NCBI RefSeq assembly: GCF_024448165.1
Contig: NZ_JAMOLN010000068.1
Span: forward strand, 1 to 42,546
Reading direction: 5' to 3'
From: Streptomyces longispororuber
GTDB taxonomy: Bacteria > Actinomycetota > Actinomycetes > Streptomycetales > Streptomycetaceae
DNA: 42,546 nucleotides
The notes below the pieces were generated by a model. It ran no database searches, was not told the DNA's origin, and saw only the letters and a list, made by a program, of their open reading frames with translations. Positions 40,777 through 42,546 of the stretch are shown here, in pieces. The position numbers and the translations under genes were made by a program. Numbering within the stretch: position 1 is the first letter of the stretch; each line of letters begins with the position of its first letter.

Positions 40777-42524
40777 CCACCGTCACCGCAGCCCAAGCCC
40801 TCGTCGCCCAACTCGAGTCCTACGGCGTCGAGTACATCTTCGGCACCTGCGGCCACACCAACATCGCGCTCCTGGACGCCCTCGGCCCCAGCCCCATCGA
40901 ATTCGTCATCGCCCGCCACGAGCAGGCCGCCGCCCACGCCGCGGACGGCTACGCCCGCGCCACCGGCCGCCCCGGAGTCCTGCTCACCCACGTCGGCCCC
41001 GGCATGATGAACGCTGTCACCGGCGTGGCCACCGCCGCCCTCGACTCCGTCCCCCTGGTCGTCATCACCGGCGACGTCCCCTCCTACTACTACGGACGCC
41101 ACCCCCACCAGGAGGTCAACCTCCACGCGGACGCGGACCAGACAGCCATCTACCAGCCCTTCTGCAAGCGGACCTGGCAGGTGCAACGCGTCCAGGACCT
41201 GCCCCGCATCACCGAGCGTGCCTTCTGGACCGCCACGAGCGGCCGCCCCGGCACCGTACTCGTCAACATCCCCATGGACCTGTTCAATCGTCCGGTCGCG
41301 CCCTACACCGACAGCCACCCACAGCCCTGTCACCTGGGCTCCACCGGCCTGGACGAGTCCACCGCCGACCAGATCGCCGAGTCGCTGCTCACCGCCGAGC
41401 GTCCTCTCATCTACTTCGGAGGCGGACTGCGCAGTCCCCGCGCGCGCACCGCGCTCCTCGACCTGGCCGAGCATCTCGACATCCCCTTGGCCCACTCCCT
41501 GATGGGCAAGGGCGCCATCGCAGACCAGCACCCGCTGCTGCTGGGCATGCCAGGTTTCTGGGGCCTGGAGACCACCCACGAACACACCAAGGGCGCCGAC
41601 ATCGTCCTCGCGCTGGCCACCCGCTTCGCCGAGACCGACGCCAGTTCCTGGGACAGCACCTACACCTGGAACTTCCCGCCCAGCAAACTGATCCAGATCG
41701 ACATCGACCCCGCCGAGATCGGCCGCAACTACCCGGTCCACATCGGTGCCGTCGCCGACGTCGCCCTGGCTCTCGAAGCCATCACAACGGCCGTCCACGC
41801 CCGCCGGAACACCCCCGTCACCCGCCCCGGCCTGCGCGAGGCCATCGCCGCCGCCCGGCGCAGCGTGTTCGACGCGGCCACGGACGCCGGCCGCAGCGAC
41901 AACTTCCCCCTGCGTCCCCAGCGCATCCTCACCGACCTGCGCGAAACGCTCCCCGCAAGCGCAGTGCTGGTCACCGACGTCGGCTGGAACAAGAACGGTG
42001 TCGCGCAGTGCTACGAACTGCCCGAGCAAGGCCGCTTCATCACCCCCGGAGGCGCCTCCACCATGGGCTTCGGACCCGCCGCGGCCGTCGGTGTGCAGAT
42101 CGCCCAGCCGGACAAGGTCGTCGTCGCCCTGATCGGTGACGGCGGCATGAGCGCCCAGTTGCCCGCCGTCCCCATGGCCGTCGAACAGGGTGCACCGGTC
42201 ATCTTCGTCGTGATGAACAACCGCGCCCACGGCACCATCGCGGACCTGCAGGCCTCCTCCTTCGGCCGTTCCTACGGATGCGAGTTCACCGACGCCGAAG
42301 GACAGTCCTACAGCCCCGACTTCGCCCAGTACGGACAGGCCTGCGGCGCCGACGGCTACACCGTCACCGCCCCCGCGGAACTGCGCAAGGCCCTCGCGGA
42401 CGCCATCGAGCGCCGCCGCCCCGCCGTCCTCGACGTCCCCATGGTCAACGAACCGGTCCCAACCCCCGGCCACTGGAACATCAAGGACATCTACGCCGGG
42501 CACTTCCCGGCCGACACGGTCTGA
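40773..42524 (+). CDS. ThDP-dependent enzyme, acetolactate-synthase/oxalyl-CoA-decarboxylase/2-hydroxyacyl-CoA-lyase superfamily
   Basis: The 583-residue protein has the three-domain ThDP fold. The catalytic Glu is in IARHEQAAAHAADGYARATG; the second-domain core contains LGMPGFWGLETTHEHTKGAD; the ThDP motif is GDGGMSAQLPAVPMAVEQGA ending in VMNN. Candidates are a 2-oxoacid decarboxylase, a 2-hydroxyacyl-CoA lyase giving aldehyde plus formyl-CoA, or a carboligase. No small regulatory subunit gene follows, so it is not the branched-chain acetolactate synthase. GTG 40773 overlaps the ALDH stop. The pairing with ALDH and a class III CoA-transferase favours a lyase or decarboxylase. The operon may continue beyond the window. 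Confidence 0.9.
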   Translation: MTTVTAAQALVAQLESYGVEYIFGTCGHTNIALLDALGPSPIEFVIARHEQAAAHAADGYARATGRPGVLLTHVGPGMMNAVTGVATAALDSVPLVVITGDVPSYYYGRHPHQEVNLHADADQTAIYQPFCKRTWQVQRVQDLPRITERAFWTATSGRPGTVLVNIPMDLFNRPVAPYTDSHPQPCHLGSTGLDESTADQIAESLLTAERPLIYFGGGLRSPRARTALLDLAEHLDIPLAHSLMGKGAIADQHPLLLGMPGFWGLETTHEHTKGADIVLALATRFAETDASSWDSTYTWNFPPSKLIQIDIDPAEIGRNYPVHIGAVADVALALEAITTAVHARRNTPVTRPGLREAIAAARRSVFDAATDAGRSDNFPLRPQRILTDLRETLPASAVLVTDVGWNKNGVAQCYELPEQGRFITPGGASTMGFGPAAAVGVQIAQPDKVVVALIGDGGMSAQLPAVPMAVEQGAPVIFVVMNNRAHGTIADLQASSFGRSYGCEFTDAEGQSYSPDFAQYGQACGADGYTVTAPAELRKALADAIERRRPAVLDVPMVNEPVPTPGHWNIKDIYAGHFPADTV

Positions 42525-42546
42525 GAACCACGGCCCCGCGCTCGCA

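Noticed and set aside
39639..42524. A 961-codon frame as a giant ThDP protein
   Set aside because: The first part is an Arg-rich shadow of the aldehyde dehydrogenase; the real protein begins at GTG 40773.
40773..42524. Biosynthetic acetolactate synthase (ilvB)
   Set aside because: There is no ilvN or ilvC beside it, and it is coupled to an aldehyde dehydrogenase; catabolic ThDP enzymes share the same motifs.
1..42546. CRISPR array or prophage
   Set aside because: No regularly spaced repeats longer than about 20 bp, no cas genes, and no phage structural genes or integrase were seen.

Overview
The window looks like chromosomal DNA of a Streptomyces or close relative: it is very GC-rich, has strong G/C bias at third codon positions, uses GTG starts and GTGA/ATGA stop-start overlaps, and carries typical actinobacterial families (S-adenosyl methyltransferase PF04672, SpoIIE-type PP2C phosphatase, Tat-exported quinoprotein). 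No single gene proves the species.

Region 1 (1-17,050) is a patchy accessory stretch. It begins with the C-terminal part of an NlpC/P60 cell-wall hydrolase. Next comes a dead Ser/Thr kinase cut short by an IS200/IS605-type element. That element keeps an intact tnpB (RNA-guided nuclease family), but its tnpA is split by an IS630-family insertion whose own transposase is broken. Remnants of IS481-, IS701- and IS5-like transposases, a decayed CurA-type oxidoreductase, a GAF-domain fragment, an FtsX-permease fragment and a tRNA 3'-end fragment lie among small intact genes: a methyltransferase, an ArsR/SufR-like regulator with a DUF3291 protein, a MerR regulator, a receiver-PP2C phosphatase, a thymidylate-kinase-like protein, a GNAT acetyltransferase, a NUDIX hydrolase and several hypotheticals.

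Region 2 (17,075-29,456) is a catabolic island with three KstD/fumarate-reductase-type FAD flavoproteins, a Gfo/Idh/MocA oxidoreductase, a TIM-barrel isomerase/dehydratase-like protein, a zinc MDR dehydrogenase, a YciI protein and an MHS-family proton symporter, plus LacI and LysR regulators. A perfect 16-bp palindrome sits between the -35 and -10 of the divergent promoter region. The content suggests uptake and stepwise oxidation/desaturation of a cyclic (hydroaromatic, alicyclic or cyclitol-like) substrate; the substrate cannot be read from sequence.

Region 3 (29,530-42,524) encodes PQQ synthesis (pqqABCDE, including a 41-codon pqqA), a ThuA-like exported protein, and a Tat-exported PQQ dehydrogenase. 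The dehydrogenase has a lanthanide-type Asp-Tyr-Asp motif and a C-terminal cupredoxin-like domain that lacks the copper ligands. Upstream lie a citryl-CoA-lyase-like protein, a class III CoA-transferase and an IclR regulator; divergent from them are an aldehyde dehydrogenase and a ThDP-dependent lyase/decarboxylase. Together they could run alcohol to aldehyde to acid to CoA ester to C-C cleavage. The quinoprotein, aldehyde dehydrogenase and region-2 isomerase genes share near-identical promoter cores (TTGCCA, 17-18 bp, TAACGT or TACGTT).
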